Positions 36,236 to 46,034 of a DNA stretch of 64,000 nt are shown here, piece by piece. The DNA is from Lamprocystis purpurea DSM 4197 (lineage in GTDB: Bacteria; Pseudomonadota; Gammaproteobacteria; Chromatiales; Chromatiaceae). The stretch's first letter is position 1. Each line of letters begins with the position of its first letter. The stretch lies in contig NZ_KB902531.1 of assembly GCF_000379525.1 (NCBI RefSeq), forward strand, positions 41,929 to 105,928, given 5' to 3'. A model generated the notes under the pieces. It did no database searches. It was not told the DNA's origin and was given only the letters and a program-made list of their open reading frames with translations. The position numbers were made by a program, and so were the translations under genes.

Positions 36236-36906
36236 AACGTCGTCCCGAACCGGAACTCATGGAAGAGCCCGAGCAGGCCCTGGCCTATGCCCAGGCCGAC
36301 TTCTCCGAGTCCAACACCCTGTTCATCAAATTGCTCGCGCAACTGAAGCCGGGGCCGCTGCACGGCGCGCGCGCCCTGGATCTGGGCTGCGGGCCGGCCG
36401 ATATCGTCTGCCGGTTTCTGCGCGCCTACCCGAACGCCACCTGCGATGCGGTCGACGGGTCGCCCGCCATGCTGGATCAGGCCCGCGCCACCTTGGAGCG
36501 GCTGCCCGGCCTCGCCCCGCGCTGCCGTCTGTTGTTGGAGTGCCTGCCCAGCCCCGCGCTGGCGCCGGGTCAGTATGATCTGGTCCTCTCCAACAGCTTG
36601 TTGCATCAACTGCATAACCCTCAGGTCCTGTGGCAGACCGTCCGTGAGACGGCGCGGCCCGGCGCCCTGGTGCTGGTCATGGACCTGATGCGGCCGGCTT
36701 CCGCCGGCTGGGCCGAGGCGCTGGTCGCGACCTATACCGCGAACGAACCGGAACTCCTGCGTACCGACTTCCGCAACTCGCTGTTCGCCGCCTTCGAGCC
36801 CAAGGAGGTCGAAGACCAACTCCAGGAGGCCGGATTGAGCGAATTGCAGGTTGGGGTGGTGAGCGACCGGCACCTGGCGGTGTTCGGGCGGCTGGCGGCC
36901 CCCTGA
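36232..36906 (+). CDS. class I SAM-dependent methyltransferase
   Basis: A 224-residue methyltransferase with motif [13 protein letters not shown] (about 48-59), the acidic post-I residue in [14 protein letters not shown], and motif [17 protein letters not shown]. The fold resembles UbiE/CmoA-type enzymes but the substrate is unknown. Its ATG overlaps the lysA stop, and dapF follows after 34 bp, so it is embedded in the lysine/peptidoglycan precursor operon. Confidence 0.88.
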   Translation: MKRRPEPELMEEPEQALAYAQADFSESNTLFIKLLAQLKPGPLHGARALDLGCGPADIVCRFLRAYPNATCDAVDGSPAMLDQARATLERLPGLAPRCRLLLECLPSPALAPGQYDLVLSNSLLHQLHNPQVLWQTVRETARPGALVLVMDLMRPASAGWAEALVATYTANEPELLRTDFRNSLFAAFEPKEVEDQLQEAGLSELQVGVVSDRHLAVFGRLAAP

Positions 36907-36940
36907 GCGATCCCGACCCGCGGAGCATCTCCTGATCTTT

Positions 36941-37771
36941 ATGCGCCTGAAATTCACGAAAATGCACGGCCTCGGCAACGACTTTGTCGTGTTCGATGCC
37001 ATCCGCCAACAGGTTACGCTGGAGGCGGCGGCCATTCGCCGCCTCGCCGATCGGCACCGCGGGATCGGCTGCGATCAGGTATTGTTGGTCGAGTCGGCGC
37101 GTCTGCCCGGCACCGACTTCCATTACCGGATCTTCAATGCCGACGGCAGCGAGGTGGAGCAGTGCGGCAATGGCGCCCGCTGCTTCGCCCGCTTCGTCCG
37201 CGATCAGGGGCTGTCGGACAAGGACGCGATCCCGGTCGGAACCGCCGCGGGAGCCATCCAACTCTTCGTCGAGCCGGACGGTCAGGTGCGGGTGGACATG
37301 GGAGTTCCGGTGCTGGAGCCGGCCCGCATCCCCTTCCGGGCCGCGAAGCAGGCGCTGGTCTACCGACTGTCGGTGGACGGACAGGAGGTCTCCATCGGCG
37401 CCGTGTCCATGGGCAATCCCCATGCGGTATTGCTGGTGGAGGATGCCGACGATGCGCCGGTGGAGCGGCTCGGTCCGCGTTTGGAAACGCATCCGCACTT
37501 TCCCCGGCGTGTCAACGTGGGTTTCATGCAGGTCTTGTCGCCCGAGCACATCCGGTTGCGGGTCTTCGAGCGCGGCGTCGGCGAAACCCTGGCCTGCGGG
37601 ACCGGCGCCTGTGCCGCGGTGGTCACCGGACGCCTGCGCGGGCTGCTCGCGGCGCGGGTCCAGGTCAGCCTGCCCGGCGGTGATCTTGTGATACAGTGGG
37701 ACGGAAATGGTACACCGGTGCTGATGACCGGACCGGCGCAACGGGTCTTCGAGGGGGAGATCGAGCTATGA
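36941..37771 (+). CDS. dapF: diaminopimelate epimerase
   Basis: A 276-residue cofactor-free epimerase converting LL- to meso-diaminopimelate for lysine and peptidoglycan. Both catalytic cysteines are present: Cys in [11 protein letters not shown] (about residue 73) and Cys in [13 protein letters not shown] (about 218). The N-terminal [16 protein letters not shown] is canonical. The stop overlaps the DUF484 start. Confidence 0.97.
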   Translation: MRLKFTKMHGLGNDFVVFDAIRQQVTLEAAAIRRLADRHRGIGCDQVLLVESARLPGTDFHYRIFNADGSEVEQCGNGARCFARFVRDQGLSDKDAIPVGTAAGAIQLFVEPDGQVRVDMGVPVLEPARIPFRAAKQALVYRLSVDGQEVSIGAVSMGNPHAVLLVEDADDAPVERLGPRLETHPHFPRRVNVGFMQVLSPEHIRLRVFERGVGETLACGTGACAAVVTGRLRGLLAARVQVSLPGGDLVIQWDGNGTPVLMTGPAQRVFEGEIEL

Positions 37772-38634
37772 CCAAAACCAGGACCAAGCCGGGCACCGAG
37801 TCAGCCCAGGCATCCGTCGACGCGGGAGCAGCGCAGGCGGCTGCCGCGGAACAGATGGTGGCCGCCTATCTGCGCGATCACCCGGACTTCTTTGAACGCA
37901 ATGCAGCGGTTTTGGCGAGCTTGAGTGTGCCACACGCGCCGAGCGGCACCGTGTCCTTGATCGAGCGCCAGGTGAAAGTCCTGCGTCGTCACCTGGAGGC
38001 CGAGCGCAGTCGTTTGGCACAACTGATCGCTCGCGCTCGCGAGTACGAAACGCTTTCCACCCGTCTGCACGCGCTGGTGCTGCAACTGATCGGCGCCCCC
38101 GACCTGGAGCAGGTCGGTGCCGTGCTTCACGAGGCCCTGATGCGCGAGTTCAGCGCCCAGGCGGTCATGCTCAAACTCTTCCCGATCGACCCGTCATCTG
38201 CGGACGCGGCGCGGGATCCGCTGGCGGTCGCTTTCAAGGAGTTCCTGCTGCGCGAGCACGCCCTGTGCGGTCCGCTGGATGAGGAGAAGAACCGCTTCCT
38301 GTTCGGCGACCTCGGCGGTCAGGTTCAGTGTGCCGCGCTGATCCCGTTGCGCGGGACCGGCTGTTCCGGCGTGCTGGCCATCGGCGCCGCCGATCCGGAC
38401 CGCTTCAAGCCGGATATGCGCACCGACCTGCTGGATCGGCTGGGGGAGGTCGTCAGCCACAAGCTGCAGGGACTCCAGGCGTCCTCCGCATCACGCCCGG
38501 CGCTGCTGCCCGATCCATTGCCCGATCCATTGAAGGCCGCGCTGCCCGTGACGCCGACGGCGCCGACACCGAAAAAGCCCCGCGGTCCGCGGTCGCGTAA
38601 GCCGAAGGTCGTCGAGGACGTCGGCAGCGAATGA
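37768..38634 (+). CDS. DUF484 family protein
   Basis: A 288-residue protein of the DUF484 (YigA) family: [21 protein letters not shown] start, a coiled segment [21 protein letters not shown], and a GAF-like domain ending [17 protein letters not shown]-like sequence. A basic Pro/Lys tail (about 260-288) is added. It always lies between dapF and xerC in gammaproteobacteria; function unknown. It overlaps both neighbours by 4 bases, indicating coupled translation. Confidence 0.92.
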   Translation: MTKTRTKPGTESAQASVDAGAAQAAAAEQMVAAYLRDHPDFFERNAAVLASLSVPHAPSGTVSLIERQVKVLRRHLEAERSRLAQLIARAREYETLSTRLHALVLQLIGAPDLEQVGAVLHEALMREFSAQAVMLKLFPIDPSSADAARDPLAVAFKEFLLREHALCGPLDEEKNRFLFGDLGGQVQCAALIPLRGTGCSGVLAIGAADPDRFKPDMRTDLLDRLGEVVSHKLQGLQASSASRPALLPDPLPDPLKAALPVTPTAPTPKKPRGPRSRKPKVVEDVGSE

Positions 38635-39536
38635 GCGACGGGGCCGGCCCGATTGAGCCCTTTCTTGCCCACCTCGCCCATGAGCGGCGGCTGGCCGACC
38701 TGTCCATCACCGGCTATCGCGCCGACCTCGAGCGCATCAGCACCTGGCTGACCGACGCCGGGGGCGATGCCGACGCCATCACCCGGCTCGACCAGCCGCA
38801 AATCCGTCGTTACATCGCCTGGCGCCATCGGTCCGGCGTCGGCGGCCGTACGCTGCAACGGGAACTGTCCAGTCTGCGCAGCCTCTATCGCTGGCTGTTG
38901 CGCGAAGGGCGGGTGCCCAACAACCCCGCGGTGGGCATCCGCGCGCCCAAGACCCCGCGCAAGCTCCCGGCCACCCTGGATGCAGACCAACTGTGCGGTC
39001 TGCTCGATCGCCCCGTCGATGACCTGCTCGCCATCCGTGACACGGCCATGATCGAACTCTTCTACTCATCCGGGCTGCGCCTGGCCGAGTTGGTCAGTGT
39101 CAATCTGGGCGACATCGACATGGCGGACGCCGCGCTGCGCGTCACCGGCAAAGGCGATAAGACCCGCGTGGTTCCGGTCGGTACCCAGGCACGCGAGGCC
39201 GTTGCGTACTGGCTGCGTGTGCGCGCCAACCTGGCCGCGGGCGACGAACCGGCACTGTTCGTCAGCAGCCGGGGCAACCGCATCCACCCGCGCACGGTGC
39301 GCACCCGCGTCGCCCAGTGGGCTCAGGAGCAGGGTGCGGACCGTCATGTCCACCCTCACCTGCTGCGCCACTCATTCGCCAGCCACCTGCTGGAATCCTC
39401 CGGGGACCTGCGCGCGGTGCAGGAGCTGCTGGGCCATGCCGATATCAGCACCACCCAGATCTACACCCACCTGGATTTTCAGCATCTGGCCCAAGTCTAC
39501 GACCAGGCGCACCCGCGGGCGAAGCGTAAGAGTTGA
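38631..39536 (+). CDS. xerC: site-specific tyrosine recombinase XerC
   Basis: A 301-residue tyrosine recombinase that with XerD resolves chromosome dimers at dif. N-terminal SAM-like core-binding domain (about 5-90), then the catalytic set: Arg in SSGLRLAELV, Lys in GKGDKTR, HLLRHSFASHL (HxxR), LGHADISTTQIYTHL (His and nucleophile Tyr). Genomic position after dapF-DUF484 identifies it as XerC rather than an integron or phage integrase. Confidence 0.96.
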   Translation: MSDGAGPIEPFLAHLAHERRLADLSITGYRADLERISTWLTDAGGDADAITRLDQPQIRRYIAWRHRSGVGGRTLQRELSSLRSLYRWLLREGRVPNNPAVGIRAPKTPRKLPATLDADQLCGLLDRPVDDLLAIRDTAMIELFYSSGLRLAELVSVNLGDIDMADAALRVTGKGDKTRVVPVGTQAREAVAYWLRVRANLAAGDEPALFVSSRGNRIHPRTVRTRVAQWAQEQGADRHVHPHLLRHSFASHLLESSGDLRAVQELLGHADISTTQIYTHLDFQHLAQVYDQAHPRAKRKS

Positions 39537-39806
39537 TAGCGCCCGGGAGCCGTTCACTCATAGGCTAAATAAGTCCATTAGGGATGTCTTTGGGGCCTTG
39601 ATCATCGTTCCGGCCGCGATCAGTTCCGAAATTTCTGGCCTTGATGGTAGTCCCGGCCAGCGGCGTGCGTAGTCAGGGCTTCCAGCCCTGACCGTGTCAG
39701 GCCAGGATGGCCTGACTACGCATTCGGCGAGCTCACGTGGCCGGAATCTTGATCGAGGCCGCCTTTGGCATCTCGGTCGTCGTTTCACTTATTTCTGACC
39801 ATTTAC
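39537..39806. other. 270-bp repeat-filled intergenic region
   Basis: Convergent gap between xerC and the binding-protein gene. It holds a GGCCTTGATCATCGTTCCGGCC motif at 39594-39615, the 124-bp element copy B (39637-39760) and, at 39782-39799, the reverse complement of a GTCAGAAATAAGTGAAAC motif also found (one mismatch) at 15253-15270. No gene is seen. Confidence 0.6.
39637..39760. repeat. 124-bp palindromic MITE-like element, copy B
   Basis: Reverse-complement copy of the element at 34437-34560, the same length to the base, with only scattered differences. It lies 100 bp after xerC. Confidence 0.8.
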
Positions 39807-40958
39807 CTATCGACTCTCGATCAGATGCTTGCGCAGCAGTTCCTTCTTGATCTCCTCATAGGTCTGCTTATCGATATAGTTGTTCTTGTACAGCGACTCC
39901 GCCTCTTTGAGCTTGCGTTTGAGTTCATCGCCCGCGGCCGGATCCTTGGGCGGCACCGGGGCCGCCGCCGCCGATTTTTCCAATGACGGTATCCGCAGTG
40001 TCGCGCCGACGTTGAGAACATTGGCGTATTTCACCGTGTCCCGATTGGCGGCGTAGATGACGGGCCAGCGTGTCGGATCGTTGTAGAACGCCAGTGCGAT
40101 CCGCGACAGCGTGTCCCCTGGTTTGACGACATAGGTGCTCAGCGTCTCTGTCTTGACCGGTTCCGGCTCCATGTTCGGATCGAACTTGGAGTATTTCCCG
40201 ATGATCCGGGCCAGGGTGCCGTTGCCCTTGATCTTCGCCAAAAATTCATTGATGAAGACAAGCAGCTCGTTGTCGGACTTGTTGACCCCGATGCCGTACT
40301 GATCGGCCGACAGGGTACCATCCAAGACGAGCAGGCCGGGATTCTGGGAGGCAAAGTGCTCAAGAAATACCTTGTCGTTGATGAGCGCATCCGTCTTGCC
40401 GCCGGTGAGCGCGGCATAGGTATCGGCGGTCGCGGTCACCAGGAAAAAATTGGCACCGGGCATCAGTTCGGTGATGAGCCGTTCGCCCGTACTGCCGCGG
40501 GTGGCCGTGACCGTCTTCCCGGTGAGATCCTTATAACTCTTGATCCGATCCTGGTCCTTGGTACGGATCATGACCGCCAACCCGGTCGTGAAATAGGGGT
40601 CTGAAAAGTCGATCACCTCCAGCCGCTCACGGGTAATGGAGAAGCTGGAGATCACCACATCCAATGTCTGCTTGAGCAACAGCTCTTCGCGGGCTTTCGC
40701 GCCGGGAAGAATGGTCCACTGCGGCTTGACGCCCAGCGCATCGGCCAGCGCCCGCCCGAGATCCGGGTCGATGCCCACCAGTTCTCCGCGTTTGTCGCGG
40801 TATTGGATGGGCGGAATGTCCTCCCGAATGCCGATGTTGATCACCCCGCTGCTCCTGATCTCAGCGAGACTGCGAGCCTCGGCGAGGCGCCATGGGAGCA
40901 AAACCGGTACCAGGCTCATGACAACGAGCAGCAACAGCCGGCGGTTCAGTGCTTTCAT
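39807..40958 (-). CDS. amino-acid-type substrate-binding protein fused to LysM
   Basis: A 383-residue periplasmic protein. Signal peptide (about 1-28), family 3 extracellular solute-binding domain (about 30-265; SSGVINIGIREDIPPIQY and TRERLEVIDFSDPYFTTGLAV are typical), LysM domain (about 276-324: YVVKPGDTLSRIALAFY ... LNVGATLRIP), and a terminal SHOCT-like helix pair (EAESLYKNNYIDKQTYEEIK). LysM binds peptidoglycan, so the binding domain is probably held on the cell wall instead of feeding an ABC transporter; no permease is nearby. ATG at 40958 has AAGGAG upstream. The upstream FGE-type gene is 10 bp away. Confidence 0.85.
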   Translation of the reverse strand: MKALNRRLLLLVVMSLVPVLLPWRLAEARSLAEIRSSGVINIGIREDIPPIQYRDKRGELVGIDPDLGRALADALGVKPQWTILPGAKAREELLLKQTLDVVISSFSITRERLEVIDFSDPYFTTGLAVMIRTKDQDRIKSYKDLTGKTVTATRGSTGERLITELMPGANFFLVTATADTYAALTGGKTDALINDKVFLEHFASQNPGLLVLDGTLSADQYGIGVNKSDNELLVFINEFLAKIKGNGTLARIIGKYSKFDPNMEPEPVKTETLSTYVVKPGDTLSRIALAFYNDPTRWPVIYAANRDTVKYANVLNVGATLRIPSLEKSAAAAPVPPKDPAAGDELKRKLKEAESLYKNNYIDKQTYEEIKKELLRKHLIESR

Positions 40959-40968
40959 CGCGTGCTCC

Positions 40969-41856
40969 TTAATGTGCTGCCGGATCAGCGTCGCGGCAGG
41001 TCCGGAATCCGATGTAGTGATGATAGGTTCCTTTGGTGCCAAGCCGGTTCACCCGCTTCAGATCGGCGAGCGGACGGCCTTCCCGATCCCAATACCAGTA
41101 GCCGCCCAGGAAAGCGGCCTCGTCGGTTCCCGAGTCCACCCATTCGCTCACATTGCCGACCATGTTGAGCAGGCCGTGGCTGTTCTCGTCGCGGTCATCG
41201 GTGACGCTGCGGGGCTTGTCCATGGTGCTGCCGCCCAGCGCGGCTTTGGCGGGGTCGCTCAGCTCATCACCGAGGGCAAAGAGCCATTCGCTTTCCCGGC
41301 ACAAGCGTTTGCCGTTCGCTTCCGCGAACCGTCCGGCGTTCTCCCAGGTGATATCCACCACCGGCAGGTCGTCGGTGAAGCCTTTGGGGGCTTGGTAACC
41401 AGGGAACACGGTCCGATAGTCCCCGACGCTCACTTCAGTCCGGTCGATCCAAAAATCGGCGAGCTTGACCATATTCGGATCAACCGCCGCGGCAGGGGGA
41501 CGCGGTGGCGGAACGGGTTCCGCTTGGGGGGGCACAGGGAGCACAGGTTCGTCACGAGGAGTCGGCGGTTCCGCCGGTATCGCGAGCGCCGGTTGTTCCG
41601 GTGCGGCCGCGGGGCTCAGGTAGCCCCAGAGGAATTTCATCGCCACCAGGGCGATGGCCACCAGCACGAGCAGGGCGATGACGCCGCCGATCAGCTTGGA
41701 ACGGTCCTTGCCGGGCTGGCTCACCATGAGGCCCCGGCCGCATTCCGTGCAGACCGGCGCGGCACCCTCGGGGATACTGATGTCGACCCCGGTGTCGGCC
41801 AGGGTGCAATTTCCGAAGTTGGTGCATTTGCCGGTGCGGACGGTCTGTTCGGCCAT
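40969..41856 (-). CDS. zinc-ribbon membrane protein with FGE-sulfatase (SUMF1) domain
   Basis: A 295-residue protein. N-terminal zinc ribbon (Cys11, Cys17 and Cys36, Cys39: KCTNFGNC ... VCTECG), one membrane helix at about 55-77, a Pro-rich linker, and a periplasmic FGE/SUMF1-type domain (about 130-290: ADFWIDRTEVSVGDYR, RLCRESEWLFAL, LLNMVGNVSEWVDSG, GFRTCRD). This fold includes formylglycine-generating enzymes but many members are non-enzymatic binding modules (C-type-lectin-like). ATG at 41856 follows GGAG. It is divergent from the tubulin-like gene. Confidence 0.85.
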   Translation of the reverse strand: MAEQTVRTGKCTNFGNCTLADTGVDISIPEGAAPVCTECGRGLMVSQPGKDRSKLIGGVIALLVLVAIALVAMKFLWGYLSPAAAPEQPALAIPAEPPTPRDEPVLPVPPQAEPVPPPRPPAAAVDPNMVKLADFWIDRTEVSVGDYRTVFPGYQAPKGFTDDLPVVDITWENAGRFAEANGKRLCRESEWLFALGDELSDPAKAALGGSTMDKPRSVTDDRDENSHGLLNMVGNVSEWVDSGTDEAAFLGGYWYWDREGRPLADLKRVNRLGTKGTYHHYIGFRTCRDADPAAH

Positions 41857-42155
41857 GGTTTAGCTCCAAAAAATCTAAGGATGTCGACAGTCTCATCGGC
41901 CCCGCGCCGAACGGTCTGTCCACGGGGCTGGCGACAGACTCGGCCGCGACGGTTCCAACGGTGACGGATGCCGATGAATGGACAGGACATCGAAACGGCG
42001 GCTACACGACATGATGCGTGATCATAGCGACGCCGGGAGCGACGGGCAAGGACGCATGACGAATCACCGGCGCATGGCCCATAATCGCCCGGCAGCCAGG
42101 CGCGCCCCGCGCGGACAAGCTGTCATCTTGCCCTGTTCAACCCTGAGAATCGGCT
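41857..42155. promoter_or_regulatory. divergent intergenic region of the tubulin-like locus
   Basis: A 299-bp gap between two divergent start codons, so it should contain two promoters. I could not identify convincing -35/-10 pairs or an operator palindrome. No gene is seen. Confidence 0.4.
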
Positions 42156-45155
42156 ATGAAGAACCACCTGATCATCGGTCTGGGCGGCACCGGGGGCAAG
42201 ATCCTCCGTGCCCTGCGTAAGAACGTCTTTCAGGAATACCGCGGCAACGAGCCCGATCAGGTCAGGCTGCGCTATCTGTATGTCGATTCGAGCAAGGAAA
42301 TGATGGCCATCGACGACGCCACCTGGCGTATTCTCGGGGAAAGCGTGCAACTGGCCACCCGCAGTCAGCTCCTGATCACCGGCGGGAACCTCAACCAGAT
42401 TCTCGACAATCTCAGCGGTCACCCGAATATCCAGCCCTGGATCGGCAGCCGTGACCAATGGAAAGACATTCTCAGCAGCATCGTCGGGGAGACTCTGGGC
42501 GGCCAGAAACGCCGGCTGGGGCGCTTTCTGTTCGCCTGCAAGGCGCGCCAGTTCAAGGACCAACTCAAGCAACTCGCCGGCGAGCTCAGCACCGGTGCCG
42601 ATGCCAGCGTGACCTTCCATGTCTGCTGCGGTCTGGCCGGCGGGACCGGCAGCGGCGCGGTCATCGATACGGTGGCGCAGATTCGCGCGCTCTATCGCGA
42701 CCCGCGCATGTACCGCATCGTCATCTATGCCCTGTTGCCCGAGGAAATTCCGAATCCGAACTGGGATACCGGCAATTACCACGCCAACGGCTATGCCGCG
42801 CTGGTCGAATTGAACGCGCTGAGCGTCGGCGCCTATCAGCCCCACGATATCGCCGAGCGGGGTGAGCGGCTCGCCCTCAGCGATCCGTTCAACGGCTGTT
42901 ATCTCTTCTCCAATCGCAACGAAAACGGTCTGCAGGTGGATGTCGACAAGACGCTACCCGGCGTCGTCGCCGATTTCCTGTTCCAGAAGCTGGTCGCCGT
43001 ACGCAATGCGGAGGCGATGAAGCTGCTGGAGAAGATGGAGAATGCCGAGAACGGCGACGGCACGGCGGAGACCCGCCCCGGCAGCACCGCTCCCTTGCGT
43101 TCGAAACGCTTTCTCACCTTCGGTATCAAGCGCCTGGCCGTCCCCGAGATGGAAATCCGGGAATATCTCACGTATCGCTTCGCCCGCCAGGCCGCCCTGC
43201 AACTGCGCTATAACAACTGGGACGATACCTTCGGGTTCCGGGATGAGCCGCGCAACCAGGATTTCGGCGAGTTCGTGCGCGACGGTCAGACCCTGGAGCG
43301 CTGGTCCCTGACCGACGAGCACCTGACGCTGTCGCGCGGCATCCTGCCTGAGGAGATCAACAATAAGAAATGGAAGCCCATCGTCAACGAGTGGCTGGAT
43401 GTGCTGCCGCAGCTCATGGGGCTGGTACAGACCCAGGACGACAAGGTCTGGATCAATGAGATCGATAAGCTCATGGCCCAGCGCTTCGCGGAGAGTTACC
43501 GTGGCCTCGGCGTGCGCAAGTTTTATGAAACCAAACTCCAGGCGCGCAAGGACCACGTTCGTGAATTACGCCGCCGGGTCGAGGGCGAGCTGTTCGATGA
43601 GTGGAGGAACGGCGTCAAGTCCATGCAGGACATCACCCGGTGTCTGGCCGCCCTCATCGGCGCGCTGGAAGAGCGGCTGGTGGGGACGGACGACCGCATC
43701 ACCCGCGCCAAGAACAATGCCGACAGCGCTGAACAGCGGGTGGCGGCCAATCGTGCCGACTATGCCCAGGTCGGTTTGGTTTCGCAATTGCTCGGCAAGC
43801 GCCGCAACCTGCTCGATCTCCAGGGCGAGGCCCTGCGCGAACTGTATACCGCCCGCACTCAGGCGGAAGCCTGGGCTTTCGCGAAACGCCTGCTTCAGGA
43901 AGCCGTCAACGAATTCAATGCACTGGCGGCCGATGTCGCGGCCTGCACCCGGCTGGTGGATGAGTCCATCAAAGAATTCAAGGAGCGCATCGACGCGCGC
44001 ATCAACGATGGTGACACCCCGGATCTGCGCCAGTCACTGGTGCGCTTCTACAATGCGGAGAACGTCCGTGTGTTCGCGCGCGATCTGGAGAAAGACCGCG
44101 GCGAACAGACCCGGCAGTCGCAGGCGGTGCGTCTCGCCCTGATCGAACAGATTGCCGCCGATCCGTCATTCTCCGCCTTCCAGGCGCGGATCAGCCGCCA
44201 GCGCTTCTTCGACGTGATGGAACAGCGGTGTGCGCAGAGTTCTCAGGCGGCGCATGACGCGCTGGTGGCATCGCACCGTGACCGCCGTCCATTGCTCGGG
44301 GTCAACATCGTCGGCCAATTGGAGCGGGAGTATTCGGGGCGCACCGATGAACTCAAGAAATTCATTCACGATCTGGTCAACCAGGCGGGGAATTTCCTTG
44401 AGTTCGACTCCCAGGCGGTCGTCATGGGCGCGGCCAAGACCAAGGTCTCGCAGTTCCTGGTCATACTCCCGGCGACCCCCGAGCTGGCCCAGTTCAGTGA
44501 AGACCTGGAGGCCCTGTTCCGCGACAACTTCCGCGGTGACATCCCGGTGGCCATTATCAAGAGCGAGACCAAGCCGAACGAGATCACCCTGCTCGGGCTG
44601 ACCAACCTGTTCCCACTGCGCCTTGCCAAGGCCACCCGCTTCCTCAAGGAGCAATACGAGCGCCGTCTCACGCAAGTCGACAATCCGCAGCGACTGAAGC
44701 TGGAGTTGCACGGCGAAGGCGACGGCACCCAGTGGCCCGAGATTGTCCTGGCCGATGAGCGCGTCCAACGCGAGAAGGCCCTGCCGGCCCTGATGCTGGC
44801 CAAGGCGCTGGGCCTCATCAGCACCGTCACCAGCCCGACCACCGGCCTCAACGAGCTCTACCTGATCGGCGAGGACCCTGACGGCCTGCCGGTGCGCACC
44901 CGCCTCGGTAAGGGACTGCCGGACGTGTTCGAGAGCATCGACCTCGCCGCCGCGCAACGGCTCGTCGATGCGACCCAGGCGCAGTTGGCGGGAGACGCCT
45001 TCCGCCACGTCGACCAGCGCGCCGCGCTGCAGGCGGCCGTGCGTGACGAGTTGAAGCAGATCCTCGCCGAGCGGCGCAATGACTTCGAAGACCCGGTCTA
45101 TCGCCGCTTCGAAGCGGCGGCGCGGGGGGCGATTCAGATTCTCAAGGGCGGTTGA
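42156..45155 (+). CDS. tubulin-like protein (Tubulin_2 family)
   Basis: A 999-residue protein with an FtsZ/tubulin-type GTPase start. An N-terminal glycine loop GLGGTGGKIL (8-17) and the tubulin signature loop GLAGGTGSGAV (159-169) bind nucleotide. A VDSSKEMM segment (about 44-51) matches the first acidic strand. Long helical and coiled-coil regions fill residues about 460-720, with a mixed C-terminal domain. Such proteins belong to Tubulin_2 (PF13809), reported as FtsZ-like families implicated in membrane remodelling from gene context; no function is established. It stands alone on its strand, divergent from the FGE-type and LysM fusion genes. Confidence 0.85.
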   Translation: MKNHLIIGLGGTGGKILRALRKNVFQEYRGNEPDQVRLRYLYVDSSKEMMAIDDATWRILGESVQLATRSQLLITGGNLNQILDNLSGHPNIQPWIGSRDQWKDILSSIVGETLGGQKRRLGRFLFACKARQFKDQLKQLAGELSTGADASVTFHVCCGLAGGTGSGAVIDTVAQIRALYRDPRMYRIVIYALLPEEIPNPNWDTGNYHANGYAALVELNALSVGAYQPHDIAERGERLALSDPFNGCYLFSNRNENGLQVDVDKTLPGVVADFLFQKLVAVRNAEAMKLLEKMENAENGDGTAETRPGSTAPLRSKRFLTFGIKRLAVPEMEIREYLTYRFARQAALQLRYNNWDDTFGFRDEPRNQDFGEFVRDGQTLERWSLTDEHLTLSRGILPEEINNKKWKPIVNEWLDVLPQLMGLVQTQDDKVWINEIDKLMAQRFAESYRGLGVRKFYETKLQARKDHVRELRRRVEGELFDEWRNGVKSMQDITRCLAALIGALEERLVGTDDRITRAKNNADSAEQRVAANRADYAQVGLVSQLLGKRRNLLDLQGEALRELYTARTQAEAWAFAKRLLQEAVNEFNALAADVAACTRLVDESIKEFKERIDARINDGDTPDLRQSLVRFYNAENVRVFARDLEKDRGEQTRQSQAVRLALIEQIAADPSFSAFQARISRQRFFDVMEQRCAQSSQAAHDALVASHRDRRPLLGVNIVGQLEREYSGRTDELKKFIHDLVNQAGNFLEFDSQAVVMGAAKTKVSQFLVILPATPELAQFSEDLEALFRDNFRGDIPVAIIKSETKPNEITLLGLTNLFPLRLAKATRFLKEQYERRLTQVDNPQRLKLELHGEGDGTQWPEIVLADERVQREKALPALMLAKALGLISTVTSPTTGLNELYLIGEDPDGLPVRTRLGKGLPDVFESIDLAAAQRLVDATQAQLAGDAFRHVDQRAALQAAVRDELKQILAERRNDFEDPVYRRFEAAARGAIQILKGG

Positions 45156-45983
45156 AGCCGACGTCCTCGGCGATCATGGCCCAAGCCCCGGGTTGCGCCA
45201 GATCCAGTTCCTTCCAGTCGTCGACTTGGGCCCCGGTATCAAGTGAATGCCACTCGCCGGCCCGGCGATCCAGGTCGATTTCCAGGCTAATCTCGTGAGT
45301 GCCGAGCGACCATTCTGCTTGGACGCCTCCTTCGGCAGTGGGATAGAGATAGGGTGGCGGGAGTAGGTCCGGGTAGTGTGAGCCAAAGCACCGGGCGAGC
45401 CAATCCAAGCCTTGCGGGCTGGGGGCAAATCCGCGGCCGTCGAGCCAGCCGTTTTTTAACCCACGCAGGTCGTCCAGCCTGGCCGCCACGTCGTTGGCGT
45501 CCAGGATGCCGATGTGCTCGACCTCGGCCAAGCCCTGAAGCCGTTCGTTGCGATTGAATCGCCCGATGCCCCTCACCTGCACCCGGGTGCCCTGTCGAAA
45601 TAGCCGAGCAAGGACTCAGGAAGGTAATCCGAGATACGGCCGTCGCGGTTGGCGGCATCGATGGCCCCAAGGATGTGCTCGCGGCCCTGCTCGAAATAGA
45701 CTTGACTACCGGGAGGGAAATACCCGTCTGATTGGGCGAATAAGTCGATCCGCGGGATAGCGCTGCCCGGCTCGACCGCCGTCAGCTTGAGTGCGATGCC
45801 GTCGGTGAAGCCACGGGGAGTGCGCTTGCGGTCCTCGTGATCCTGGAGATATCGCCATTTGGCAACCTCAATGACCATTTCCTCCAGCACGGCCAAGTCC
45901 TTGAGCAGTTCCAGCGGGATCGCATGTTCGTCGAAACGCTCACCCTCCATGCGGGGGCTCAAGAAAGGGATGTGATCGATCAT
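45142..45983 (-). pseudogene. decayed gene with internal deletion and frameshift
   Basis: Two open frames overlap here: 45573-45983 (start MIDHIPFLSPRMEGERFDEH) and 45142-45582 in another frame (VRGIGRFNRNERLQG to the C-terminus). Both look like real protein sequence, and from memory both halves resemble parts of a single family of hypothetical proteins (roughly 300-400 residues) in related bacteria. At about 45575-45590 the first reads LGYFDR then runs out, while the other frame continues GTRVQVRG, which suggests that a central segment was deleted with loss of frame. The ATG at 45983 is the original start. The end overlaps the tubulin-like stop by 14 bp on the opposite strand. Confidence 0.65.
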
Positions 45984-46034
45984 GCGGTTACCTTTGATAC
46001 TCCCCACCAGCGGTTGTCCAAGACAGGCGCGGCC

